In this document: positions 1 through 6,578 of the stretch, piece after piece
How positions within the stretch are numbered: the first letter of the stretch is position 1
How the letters are laid out: each line of letters starts with the position of its first letter
DNA from: JBKBXU01 sp046313675
Lineage (GTDB): Bacteria; Bacteroidota; Bacteroidia; Cytophagales; Cytophagaceae
Direction: 5' to 3'
Assembly (NCBI GenBank): GCA_046313675.1
Contig: JBKBXU010000160.1
Location: 1-10,055, forward strand
Length of the DNA stretch: 10,055 bases
Made by a program: the position numbers and the translations under genes
Notes under the pieces: model-generated
The model's input: the letters and a program-made list of their open reading frames with translations, nothing else
Database searches by the model: none
What the model was told of the DNA's origin: nothing

Positions 1-249
1 CATATACACGACCGATTCATGTACATTGCTACGCATGAAGGAAGATTAAATTCATTCTGCAACAACATTTTAAATTTTATAAAAACTAACAACTTGGATG
101 GGTGGGATCTGGATTGGGAATACCCCCGCACAGCAGTAGAACGAAATGCCCATGAGCACATGCTCAAAACCATGCGTACAAAAATCGATTCCATGAAAAT
201 TGCCGACTGCAAACCATATGAGATAAGTATAGCTGTTGGCGGTGCCTAA
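1..249 (+). pseudogene. GH18 chitinase, N-terminal catalytic fragment (partial, broken)
   Basis: The frame is open at the left edge, so the gene begins outside the window. The 82 visible residues include the glycoside hydrolase family 18 signature DxxDxDxE as DGWDLDWE (codons at 97-120). Its last Glu is the catalytic proton donor for cleavage of chitin beta-1,4 links, and YP follows it as is usual. The frame goes on through a helix and a strand ending SIAVGGA, which matches the next barrel strand of GH18 enzymes, and then stops at TAA 247-249. The barrel continues in another frame (next entry), but the segment that should carry the MxYD motif is absent. I therefore read this as the front part of one damaged gene. 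GH18 identity is confident. Whether the break is biological or an assembly error is open. Confidence 0.85.
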
Positions 250-1084
250 AGACAAGTTAAACCTGGGGGTCGGATTTTACAATAATACCTACACCCAATT
301 TAGTACTAATGGCAACAACAATGCCTGGTTCAATATAGAATATTGGGAAAACGGCGGCAGTGGATCACCAAACATGCGTGCGAAAATTGATTATATACGC
401 AACCAGCAATGTGGGGGTATATTCATATGGGAAATCATGCAGGATAATTTATGCCCTCCCAGCGAATCTTCATGCTATTCCTTATTAGATTACATCAACT
501 ATCATACAAAAAAGAGCTGGGGTAATCCCTCACCAACAGCCAACCCCTGTGATGTAACTCCTCTTATCCTATTAAGTTTTACAGGCCAGCCTCAACACAA
601 TGCTGCTTTATTAAAATGGGTAACCAGTTCGGAAATTGATCATAGCCACTTCATAATTGAAGCATCTTCAAATGGAGAATATTTTAACGAAATCGCCACC
701 ATTCAGGGCAAAGGCACACCCCAAACCGAAACGTTCTACCAATATACCGATTCGAACATCTCTCCTTATTACAGACTGGCAATGATTTCCACAGATGGAG
801 AGATAAGCCACAGCTCGATCATCAGCATGCCAGAAAATTCCATCCTGGCACCTCCATTTCCCAATCCATTTTATGATCAAATTACTATAATGACCCCGGC
901 AGCAGCGGACGGAAAACCGGGCAACCTTAGGGTGTTTAACTCCAGCGGCATTGAAGTGTACTCACAAAGTATCACAGCAAGCTCGAAACTACATCTTGGG
1001 GAATCATGGCCTGCCGGAATGTATATAATACAAATACTTATTGATGACAAGATCCATTCCTATAAGGTAATAAAGAATCATTAG
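236..1084 (+). pseudogene. GH18 chitinase C-terminal part with FnIII-like and T9SS sorting domains
   Basis: This frame resumes the GH18 barrel at VPKDKLNLGVGFY (residues 3-15 from TTG 236) and reaches the last strand with the conserved GGIFIWE (60-66). A short Cys-containing stretch follows. Residues about 108-198 resemble the Ig/FnIII-like modules common in Bacteroidota secreted proteins (ALLKWVTSSEIDHSHFIIEAS, then YYRLAMISTDGE). Residues 205-282 form a type A T9SS C-terminal sorting domain: PPFPNPFYDQITI, LRVFNSSG, then WPAGMYIIQI and SYKVIK. The intact protein would thus be an outer-surface or secreted chitinase exported by T9SS. No convincing start exists here; TTG 236 is only the edge of the open frame, so this is the tail of the gene entering from the left. 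The stop (TAG 1082-1084) lies inside the left terminal repeat of an insertion. Domain calls are strong; the gene is probably non-functional. Confidence 0.85.
1069..1079 (+). repeat. Left copy of the 11-bp target-site duplication
   Basis: The sequence aataaagaatc directly precedes the left terminal inverted repeat. It matches the copy at 1554-1564 except at its last base (C here, T there). It also encodes the last residues of the chitinase sorting domain. Confidence 0.65.
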
Positions 1085-1277
1085 TGTCCTATTAAAATTT
1101 AAAATACATAAAAAACAACTCTATATTCCATTTAAATGCATATTTATAGTTCATTTGGAAAAGGTACCCCTACTCACATTGGTAATTTCGTCCTCTTGAA
1201 ATTTTACAAGTTGTGGATGAAACTTTAGCAGAATATATCGGTAAGGCAGGAGCGGGTGGGTGTCCACGGCCGGCGTG

Positions 1278-1298
1278 CCTGCCTGTCCGGTAGGCAGG
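1278..1298. repeat. GC-rich palindrome inside the insertion
   Basis: cctgcct (1278-1284) pairs with aggcagg (1292-1298) around a 7-nt loop centred on ccgg. From general knowledge, palindromes of this cctgcc...ggcagg kind recur in intergenic regions of many Bacteroidota genomes. Here it is part of the GC-rich core of the element. Confidence 0.6.
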
Positions 1299-1333
1299 AG
1301 ACAAATTGCGGCCAGTGCGAAAGGAGGCCTTTT

Positions 1334-1387
1334 AAAAATGCCGTTCTGGCAGAACATTGGTCACTACTACACAGTTAAGGCATTTTT
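1334..1387. repeat. Inverted repeat aaaaatgcc / ggcattttt
   Basis: A perfect 9-bp inverted repeat, aaaaatgcc (1334-1342) and ggcattttt (1379-1387), encloses 36 nt. Just inside the left arm is a smaller hairpin, gttct-ggc-agaac. The two could form one branched structure in single-stranded DNA or RNA. Confidence 0.5.
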
Positions 1388-1431
1388 CCGGCGGGGAGCC
1401 TTGTGGGTTTAGCGGGCGGCAATTTGGCTTT

Positions 1432-1464
1432 TTCCGATAACTATCGGAATGGTGTCTTTTTTTT
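1432..1464 (+). terminator. Hairpin plus T-run, possible rho-independent terminator
   Basis: ttccgata (1432-1439) and tatcggaa (1442-1449) form a perfect 8-bp stem with only 2 nt between the arms. An eight-T run (1457-1464) follows 7 nt later. On the + strand this could end transcripts leaving the chitinase gene. The short loop and the distance to the T-run are not ideal, so it may be simply one of the palindromes of the insertion. Confidence 0.35.
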
Positions 1465-1465
1465 C

Positions 1466-1495
1466 TTTCTTTTTTTGGACAAGCAAAAAAAGAAA
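1466..1495. repeat. 12-bp perfect T/A-rich hairpin
   Basis: tttctttttttg (1466-1477) pairs fully with caaaaaaagaaa (1484-1495) around the 6-nt loop gacaag. T-rich hairpins with this gacaag loop are, to my recollection, a recurrent intergenic motif in Bacteroidota. There is no T-run after the stem on either strand, so it is not a standard terminator. Confidence 0.55.
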
Positions 1496-1553
1496 AAGCA
1501 AAATCAAAGTACAATTTTTCAAGTTCCCCAGAAATAATTTCCCGGACACTAAT

Positions 1554-1564
1554 AATAAAGAATT
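1554..1564 (+). repeat. Right copy of the 11-bp target-site duplication
   Basis: The sequence aataaagaatt directly follows the right terminal inverted repeat. Read in the chitinase frame it gives Ile-Lys-Asn followed by TAA (1564-1566), which looks like the original end of the chitinase gene before insertion. Confidence 0.65.
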
Positions 1565-1569
1565 AAAGC

Positions 1570-1911
1570 TCATCGTATATTTCTAAAGTAGCCCTTGCAA
1601 AAAACAAGCTTCCTTTTAGCACGAAATCTTAGCATAGGAACATAAGGCATAACATACAACATCATAAGCCTCCTTACCAAAAGAAGCGCAATAAATCCTA
1701 TAATAATGGAAATCACCATTTCCATATTTTCAAATTCGGACTTACTTACCACTTTCTTTTTAGCTGTAAGGCCATATAGGTTTCTGATGCTGCGGGTTTC
1801 AAAAAAGTTGGATATAAACTTAGTCACACCCATTCCTACAATAAAACCTATAAAGTTTTCGAAAATCTCACTTGCCAGATATTGAAAAAAACCTTCCTTT
1901 TGCTGCGCCAT
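1570..1911 (-). CDS. Small membrane protein of unknown function
   Basis: This codes for 113 residues. I do not recognise the family. The first hydrophobic helix is at about 16-36 (FENFIGFIVGMGVTKFISNFF). A basic loop follows (R40, R43, K51-K53). A second, longer hydrophobic stretch lies at about 63-93, interrupted by Arg-Arg at 80-81. A strongly basic tail (95-113) ends the protein. The layout suggests an inner-membrane protein with two or three passes. I start it at ATG 1911 (MAQQKEGFF), because the 24-residue extension to an upstream ATG at 1983 is polar, basic and unlike a protein N-terminus. It lies 132 nt downstream of the methyltransferase on the same strand. Its stop is only 6 nt from the right edge of the inferred insertion. 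Confidence 0.6.
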   Translation of the reverse strand: MAQQKEGFFQYLASEIFENFIGFIVGMGVTKFISNFFETRSIRNLYGLTAKKKVVSKSEFENMEMVISIIIGFIALLLVRRLMMLYVMPYVPMLRFRAKRKLVFCKGYFRNIR

Positions 1912-2043
1912 TTCTCTTTTTATAAATGAACACCCTATACTATGATTTACACTAGACCTAAGCCGTATCAGAGATCGACTCAACTCCTATGAAGATACAA
2001 AGAAATATAGTTTTTTAAATAAAAATTTACACAAAAAAGGATA

Positions 2044-2934
2044 CTACTTATAAAACCTGTAAAATGTACCCAGGGGAAGTTTCTTTTTGAAGGAGTCTTC
2101 CAGGTAAAGCTCCCCTTTTTCAGGGTTTGCCACTTTTTTAAAAATACTATTCACAAGCGTTTCCTGAACCAAGGCAGAAAAACCTATAGAATAAAGGTTC
2201 AGAATAAAAAAGTGATGATTCTTGTCTAATAACTGACTGCATAAAGTAATCATTTCATGCAGGTGCTCATGAATAAGCCATCTTTCACCCTTAGGTCCAC
2301 GCCCATAGGCAGGCGGATCCAATATAATTCCATGGTAGGTATTCCCCCTTTTTACTTCTCTTTGTACAAATTTTAATGCATCCTCAACAACCCAGCGAAT
2401 GTTATCGAGCTTACTTTCCTCCATATTTTCTCTGGACCATGTCACCACCTGCTTAACGGAATCAACGTGGGTAACATCAGCTCCGGCGGCTTTAGCTGCC
2501 AGCGATGCTCCACCGGTATAAGCAAAAAGATTAAGAACTTTAGCTCCTTCAAAAGGCATTTCTTTAATGCGGTCATAAATATACTCCCAATTAGATGCCT
2601 GTTCAGGAAATATGCCTACGTGCTTAAAAGAGGTAAGCCCCATTCTAAACCGTAATGTTTGCCCCCGAAGCGGATATTGAATGTACCATTGCTGCTTCAT
2701 GGAGTCTTTTAGTTGCCATTCTCCTCTTTCTCCGGCATCTGATTTGTCATTATTTTCTTTGCGAAAGCTGGCATGCTGAAGCTTTTCCCACTCACTTTCA
2801 GGCAAAGTAGGAGACCATACAGCCTGAGGTTCGGGACGGGAAAGGAAAAAATTTCCAAATTTTTCCAATTTTTTATAACCCCCACTGTCTATTAATTCGT
2901 AATCATACCAATGCAATGGTTTTAAAAGAAGCAT
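2044..2934 (-). CDS. Class I SAM-dependent methyltransferase (COG1092/RlmI-like)
   Basis: This is a 296-residue protein of the class I, Rossmann-fold methyltransferase type. Motif I, binding SAM, is VLNLFAYTGGAS (133-144). The acidic ribose-binding position lies in THVDSVKQ (155-162), and an adenine-side acidic motif in VVEDALKF (182-189). Motif IV is DPPAYGRGP (206-214), the N/DPP-Y/F signature of enzymes that methylate nucleobases. The pattern FAYTGGAS...DPPAYGRG is that of the group close to the 23S rRNA cytosine-C5 methyltransferase RlmI (Methyltrans_SAM family). This copy is shorter than RlmI, with an N-terminal region of about 120 residues in which I see no PUA domain. An rRNA target is therefore likely by family but not shown. 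The start at 2934 is the first ATG of the frame. Upstream is a 70-nt AT-rich divergent spacer shared with the gene at 3005. Confidence 0.85.
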   Translation of the reverse strand: MLLLKPLHWYDYELIDSGGYKKLEKFGNFFLSRPEPQAVWSPTLPESEWEKLQHASFRKENNDKSDAGERGEWQLKDSMKQQWYIQYPLRGQTLRFRMGLTSFKHVGIFPEQASNWEYIYDRIKEMPFEGAKVLNLFAYTGGASLAAKAAGADVTHVDSVKQVVTWSRENMEESKLDNIRWVVEDALKFVQREVKRGNTYHGIILDPPAYGRGPKGERWLIHEHLHEMITLCSQLLDKNHHFFILNLYSIGFSALVQETLVNSIFKKVANPEKGELYLEDSFKKKLPLGTFYRFYK

Positions 2935-3004
2935 ACAAAAAAATTAAAATTTATTTTATTATAGTACAATTTTTTCTTTATTTAGTCAAATTCTATTCTT
3001 AATA

Positions 3005-3424
3005 ATGCGTAAGTCAAAATTTATCATTCTAATAGGCTTTTCAGTGGTCAGTATCATCATGGCTTCCTTGTTCTTTACCTATAATCATAAAACCGGCGAT
3101 GAAGCTTTTAATCCTGAAAATATTTATAAAACCTGGAAAGTTCAAAAATTCTATAGAAACGGAAAGCTTGTAATTAACGATGCTAAATACAGCAAACTTC
3201 GACTTAAGGTAAATAAAGACGGCACTGCTGAATGGATTCGTGACGGTCATAGCTTGCCCATTTCATTTAAAATCACCCCTGATGGCTCTCAGATCATCAT
3301 TGATGATGGCTACACCATTGAAGATGTAGAAACCATCTTTGAGTTAACGAGCGAGAAATTTCGATTCGGAAAAAGAAATGCCATTACTCATTACGAATAC
3401 GTTATGATTCCGGTAGAATTTTAA
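3005..3424 (+). CDS. Small exported or membrane-anchored lipocalin-like protein
   Basis: This is a 139-residue protein. Basic residues (MRKSK) and a hydrophobic segment at about 6-26 (FIILIGFSVVSIIMASLFF) form a signal peptide or membrane anchor. There is no Cys for a lipobox, so it is not a lipoprotein. The remainder is beta-rich. IYKTWKVQKFYRNGK (40-54) has the Trp typical at the start of small lipocalin-like barrels. KDGTAEW (71-77) and the late FELTSEKFRFGKRN (111-124) resemble the 'dGt' and 'lt.d.l.l' strands of the lipocalin-like domains common in Bacteroidota. This is pattern resemblance only; no ligand can be named. It is divergent from the methyltransferase and convergent with lysS, whose stop lies 21 nt away with no hairpin terminator between them. 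Confidence 0.65.
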   Translation: MRKSKFIILIGFSVVSIIMASLFFTYNHKTGDEAFNPENIYKTWKVQKFYRNGKLVINDAKYSKLRLKVNKDGTAEWIRDGHSLPISFKITPDGSQIIIDDGYTIEDVETIFELTSEKFRFGKRNAITHYEYVMIPVEF

Positions 3425-3445
3425 CAAAATGTCTTTCTAGGAGAA

Positions 3446-5173
3446 CTATTCTACCCAACTCTTCACCTGATCGGCTGTAGGTGCCTGAATATCAAGCTTC
3501 ATTTTTTTCCTTTGCCCACAAAGATCATTAAATAGCTTATTCGGATTAGCAGACTTAATATCTTCGGCATTGTTAAATCCTAGTTTTTGCAATACAGGAA
3601 TCCACTCTTTAGGGATGCCCAAATTTATATAATCTTCATCAGAGGCAGTCTTCTGTTGTTTCTCAGGTTTCATTTGAGGAAAAAACAGGACATCCTGAAT
3701 AGAAGCAGAGTTGGTCATGATCATTGAAAGGCGATCAATACCAATTCCTAATCCTGCAGTAGGAGGCATTCCATATTCCAGCGCTCTTAAAAAATCCTCA
3801 TCAAGAACCATAGCTTCGGAGTCTCCCCTTTTTCCCAATTCAAGTTGCTCCTCAAATCTTTGTCTTTGATCAATAGGGTCGTTTAACTCTGAAAAAGAAT
3901 TACAAATTTCTTTTCCATTACAAATAACCTCAAAACGCTCTACCAGTCCTTCTATACTTCTATGTTTTTTAGCAAGCGGGGACATTTCAACCGGATAATC
4001 CATGATAAAGGTTGGCTGAATGAGTTTATGTTCGCATTCGTTTCCAAATATTTCGTCTATAAGCTTGCCTTTACCCATGGTGGAATCAACCGGAACTTTC
4101 AATTCTGCAGCTACCTTGCGAATTTCTTCCTCATTCATGTTGCTGATGTCATGCCCTGTAAAATGCTGAATGGCTTCAAACATCGTAAAGCGTTTCCATG
4201 GTCGCTGAAAGTTAATCATATGTTCACCCACCTGTAGTTCTGTTGCGCCATGAAGGTCCAGGGCAATTTTTTCGACCATCTCTTCCACAAGATCCATCAT
4301 CCAGTAGTAGTCTTTGTAGGCTACATATAATTCTACCTGAGTAAACTCAGGGTTATGAAACCTGGACATACCTTCATTTCTGAAGTCTTTTGCAAATTCA
4401 TAAACTCCTTCAAAGCCACCTACAATAAGTCTCTTCAGATACAATTCATTTGCGATGCGCAAATAAAGAGGCATGTCAAGTGTATTGTGATGTGTTTTGA
4501 AAGGTCTGGCAGAAGCACCACCATAAATAGGCTGCAAAATTGGAGTTTCCACTTCCAGGTATCCTTTATTATTCAGATATCCTCTGACAGAATTAACAAG
4601 CTGTGTTCTTTTAATAAAAGTATTTCTTACCTCTGGGTTTACGATCAAATCAACATACCGCTGCCGGTATCTCATTTCCGGATCCGAAAATGCGTCATAT
4701 ATAACTTTATTACCCTCTTCATCGGTAGCTTCCTTCACAATAGGAAGAGGTTTTAACGATTTGGTAAGAACTTTAAGATCTGTAACATGAATAGAAATCT
4801 CGCCGGTTTGTGTTGTAAAAACATAGCCATTTACTCCAATAATATCTCCAATTCCTAAAAGTTTTTTAAATATGGTATTATAGGCGGTTTTATCTTCACC
4901 CGGACAGATATCGTCCCTTCTGATGTAAATTTGTATTCTTCCGGTTGCATCCTGAATTTCCGCAAAAGAAGCGTTCCCCATAATTCTGCGAGACATAATT
5001 CTTCCTGCTATAGAGATATTTTTATAGTCGTTTTTCCTCCGTTCATAATTAAGAAAAATATCTTTTACTGAAACATTAATATTAAATGTCTCAGAAGGAT
5101 AAGGATTTACGCCTAAATCTATCAATTCTTTTCTCTCTTCTCTCCTGATGATCTCTTGTTCGCTTAAATGCAT
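3446..5173 (-). CDS. lysS: Lysyl-tRNA synthetase, class II
   Basis: This 575-residue cytosolic enzyme charges tRNA-Lys with lysine using ATP. The N-terminal OB-fold anticodon-binding domain is at about 53-137 (ISIAGRIMSRRIMGNASFAE). The class II catalytic core follows. Motif 2 is FRNEGMSRFHNPEFTQVELY (264-283) and motif 3 is GLGIGIDRL (474-482). The core also has the LysRS stretches NELYLKRLIVGG (242-253) and MDYPVEMSPLAKKHR (391-405). A tail of about 70 residues after FFPQMKP (497-503) is helical and looks like a small helix-hairpin-helix module (WIPVLQKLGFNNAEDIKSAN). E. coli LysS (505 residues) lacks it, and I recall it as common in Bacteroidota. I start at ATG 5173 (MHLSEQEIIRREERKELIDLG). 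The earlier ATG at 5245 would add 24 atypical residues and lies upstream of a likely promoter element. Confidence 0.97.
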   Translation of the reverse strand: MHLSEQEIIRREERKELIDLGVNPYPSETFNINVSVKDIFLNYERRKNDYKNISIAGRIMSRRIMGNASFAEIQDATGRIQIYIRRDDICPGEDKTAYNTIFKKLLGIGDIIGVNGYVFTTQTGEISIHVTDLKVLTKSLKPLPIVKEATDEEGNKVIYDAFSDPEMRYRQRYVDLIVNPEVRNTFIKRTQLVNSVRGYLNNKGYLEVETPILQPIYGGASARPFKTHHNTLDMPLYLRIANELYLKRLIVGGFEGVYEFAKDFRNEGMSRFHNPEFTQVELYVAYKDYYWMMDLVEEMVEKIALDLHGATELQVGEHMINFQRPWKRFTMFEAIQHFTGHDISNMNEEEIRKVAAELKVPVDSTMGKGKLIDEIFGNECEHKLIQPTFIMDYPVEMSPLAKKHRSIEGLVERFEVICNGKEICNSFSELNDPIDQRQRFEEQLELGKRGDSEAMVLDEDFLRALEYGMPPTAGLGIGIDRLSMIMTNSASIQDVLFFPQMKPEKQQKTASDEDYINLGIPKEWIPVLQKLGFNNAEDIKSANPNKLFNDLCGQRKKMKLDIQAPTADQVKSWVE

Positions 5174-5200
5174 AATTTTAATTCGGGTAATTTCGGAAGA

Positions 5201-5208
5201 CAAAAATA
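5201..5208 (-). promoter_or_regulatory. Candidate lysS promoter -7 element (TATTTTTG)
   Basis: On the minus strand these bases read TATTTTTG, an exact fit to the Bacteroidota primary sigma-factor -7 consensus TAnnTTTG. It would place transcription start near 5194-5196 and leave a leader of about 20 nt before ATG 5173. This supports that start over the ATG at 5245. No clear TTTG -33 element is found at the usual spacing, only a T-rich stretch. Confidence 0.3.
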
Positions 5209-5305
5209 ATTCAATTTCTCGGAATAAAAATACTATTAACTTCAAAGATTTTGAAACGATCGCTGAAAAATAGGGGCAAACAAAGAAGCATCCAATTTTA
5301 TTAGT

Positions 5306-6493
5306 TTATTCCGTTGCCGAATTTCGTCGGCTTATCTCTTTTTTAATAAGATTCAACTCCCGACTGGTTTGTCCCATCATAGCCTGATTTTCATTGGCTC
5401 GTCGAAAGAGGTAAGGCATAGCAGCTTCCACGGGGCCATAAGGCACATACTTAGCCACATTAAAACCAGCAGAAGCCAGGTTAAAAGAAATATGATCACC
5501 CATTCCATACAACTGAGAAAAAAACACCCTTTTATCATCAAAAGCTACCGCATGTTTCATCATCAGATCCGAAAGATACAGGTTACTATCCTCATTATGT
5601 GAACCACAGAGAAGGGCTACATGATCCAGGTTTTGAATACAAAGCTCAAGAGCCTGATTAAAGGCAAGGTCAGTTTCTTTCTTAGTATCCCATATAGGAC
5701 TGCGATATCCTTTTGTTTCCGCACGTTTTCTCTCAATATCAATATATGCTCCACGAACCAGTTTAACACCAAGAAAGAAGCCACCTTTCCTTGCTATAGC
5801 AATAGCGTCACGTAAATTATTGAGCATGTCAGCTCGATACATCTGAAAGGTATTATAGACTATGGCTTTTTTCTTATTATATTTATTCATCATAGAATAG
5901 GCCAACACATCAATACTGCCCTGTATCCAGCTTTCTTCAGCATCAATCATTACCGACACATCCAATTCTTCCGCCCGGTGACAAATGATATTTATTTTCT
6001 CAGACAGGTCAGAAAAATCTTCATTTTCTTTTTCATTTAGGGGACTTCCTGCCTGAACCTTTTCAAGTAATAAACCCGAACCCATACCACTTACTTTAAA
6101 AACCGCAAATGCAATATTCTTTTCTTTACCAGCAAAATCAACGGTATCCAACACATTTTCAAATGTTTGATTAAATCCCTCTTCAGATTTCTCGCCCTCG
6201 GCAGCGTAATCCGGAATTACCTTGATATTAAAACTTTTTAACCTGTGAATCAGAGGCCTGCACTCTTCAAGTGATTCTCCACCACAGAACTGCCGGAACA
6301 GCGTATTTTTTACTAAAGTTTTTACAGGAAGTTTATATTTTAATGCTGATTTTACAAAATAAGTACCTATCTTTGCAGGATGCTTCCAATTCATGAGAGA
6401 AAAGAGCATATGCATCTTGCGTAATTCTCCATCAGACTTATGAGAAAAAGCTTTGGAAGTGTCTTCGAATGAAACAACATTATCTTGTACCAT
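5306..6493 (-). CDS. Proline dehydrogenase (FAD-dependent, monofunctional)
   Basis: This 395-residue flavoenzyme oxidises proline to pyrroline-5-carboxylate, the first step of proline catabolism, passing electrons to the quinone pool. PRODH-barrel motifs appear in order: IPDYAAEGE (93-101), MIDAEESW (182-189), VYNTFQMYR (212-220), VKLVRGAY (243-250), LLCGSHN (294-300), SQLYGMGDH (326-334), YVPYGPV (349-355) and YLFRRANEN (361-369). The last is the RRxxEN signature whose arginines hold the substrate carboxylate in E. coli PutA. The length fits a stand-alone enzyme: there is no DNA-binding or P5C-dehydrogenase domain and no P5C dehydrogenase gene nearby. ATG 6493 is the natural start. It is divergent from the aromatic operon across 85 nt. 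I leave the symbol blank because putA, putB and prodh usage varies. Confidence 0.93.
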   Translation of the reverse strand: MVQDNVVSFEDTSKAFSHKSDGELRKMHMLFSLMNWKHPAKIGTYFVKSALKYKLPVKTLVKNTLFRQFCGGESLEECRPLIHRLKSFNIKVIPDYAAEGEKSEEGFNQTFENVLDTVDFAGKEKNIAFAVFKVSGMGSGLLLEKVQAGSPLNEKENEDFSDLSEKINIICHRAEELDVSVMIDAEESWIQGSIDVLAYSMMNKYNKKKAIVYNTFQMYRADMLNNLRDAIAIARKGGFFLGVKLVRGAYIDIERKRAETKGYRSPIWDTKKETDLAFNQALELCIQNLDHVALLCGSHNEDSNLYLSDLMMKHAVAFDDKRVFFSQLYGMGDHISFNLASAGFNVAKYVPYGPVEAAMPYLFRRANENQAMMGQTSRELNLIKKEISRRNSATE

Positions 6494-6578
6494 AAAAAAT
6501 TACGAACTAATAATACTATATACGTAATAAGAACGGTTTAATTTATTAATTGTTGAAGTAGTTTTTACTATAAATACC

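Larger units (their letters stand above)
1080..1553. mobile_element. 474-bp MITE-like non-autonomous insertion
   Basis: The segment starts with attagtgtcc (1080-1089) and ends with its exact reverse complement ggacactaat (1544-1553). Immediately outside lie 11-bp direct repeats, aataaagaatc (1069-1079) and aataaagaatt (1554-1564), identical at 10 of 11 positions, as expected of a target-site duplication. The inside carries no credible gene. It holds several hairpins, and a GC-rich core (about 1245-1440) stands out from the AT-rich surroundings. With no transposase it would have to be moved in trans. Duplications of 9-12 bp are typical of the IS4 group, which makes that group a candidate helper, but the end sequence alone does not prove it. 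The element sits exactly between two convergent genes. The structure is visible directly; mobility is inferred. Confidence 0.7.

Noticed and set aside
1151..1514. Two overlapping minus-strand open frames (68 and 60 codons) within the insertion
   Set aside because: They run across the palindromes. The translations (such as LLPTGQAG and FFACPKKERKK) are artefacts of the repeats that I recall recurring as false ORFs in Bacteroidota genomes, and they have no domain-like pattern.
1912..1983. Longer start at ATG 1983 for the small membrane protein
   Set aside because: The 24-residue addition is Ser/Arg-rich and does not resemble a signal or folded segment. The internal ATG at 1911 begins a natural membrane-protein N-terminus.
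2958..2989. Minus-strand TTGACT and TATAAT resembling an E. coli promoter before the methyltransferase
   Set aside because: The spacer is 20 nt, too long, and Bacteroidota use a different consensus (TTTG / TAnnTTTG). In a 70-nt AT-rich spacer such matches arise easily.
3425..3445. Possible shared terminator between the convergent lipocalin-like gene and lysS
   Set aside because: The 21-nt spacer contains no stem and no T-run.
5174..5245. Extended lysS start at ATG 5245
   Set aside because: The added 24 residues (MKLIVFLFREIELFLS...) are hydrophobic and unlike any LysRS N-terminus, and the likely promoter -7 box at 5201-5208 lies within this stretch.
6499..6528. attacg / cgtaat inverted repeat between proline dehydrogenase and the aromatic operon
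   Set aside because: The arms are only 6 bp with an 18-nt spacer in AT-rich DNA. It could be an operator but is within what chance provides.
6537..6566. TTTA and TAGTTTTT as a possible promoter of the aromatic operon
   Set aside because: Both boxes miss the consensus by one base, and the transcript start would fall only about 6-8 nt before the ATG. Suggestive but not enough to annotate.
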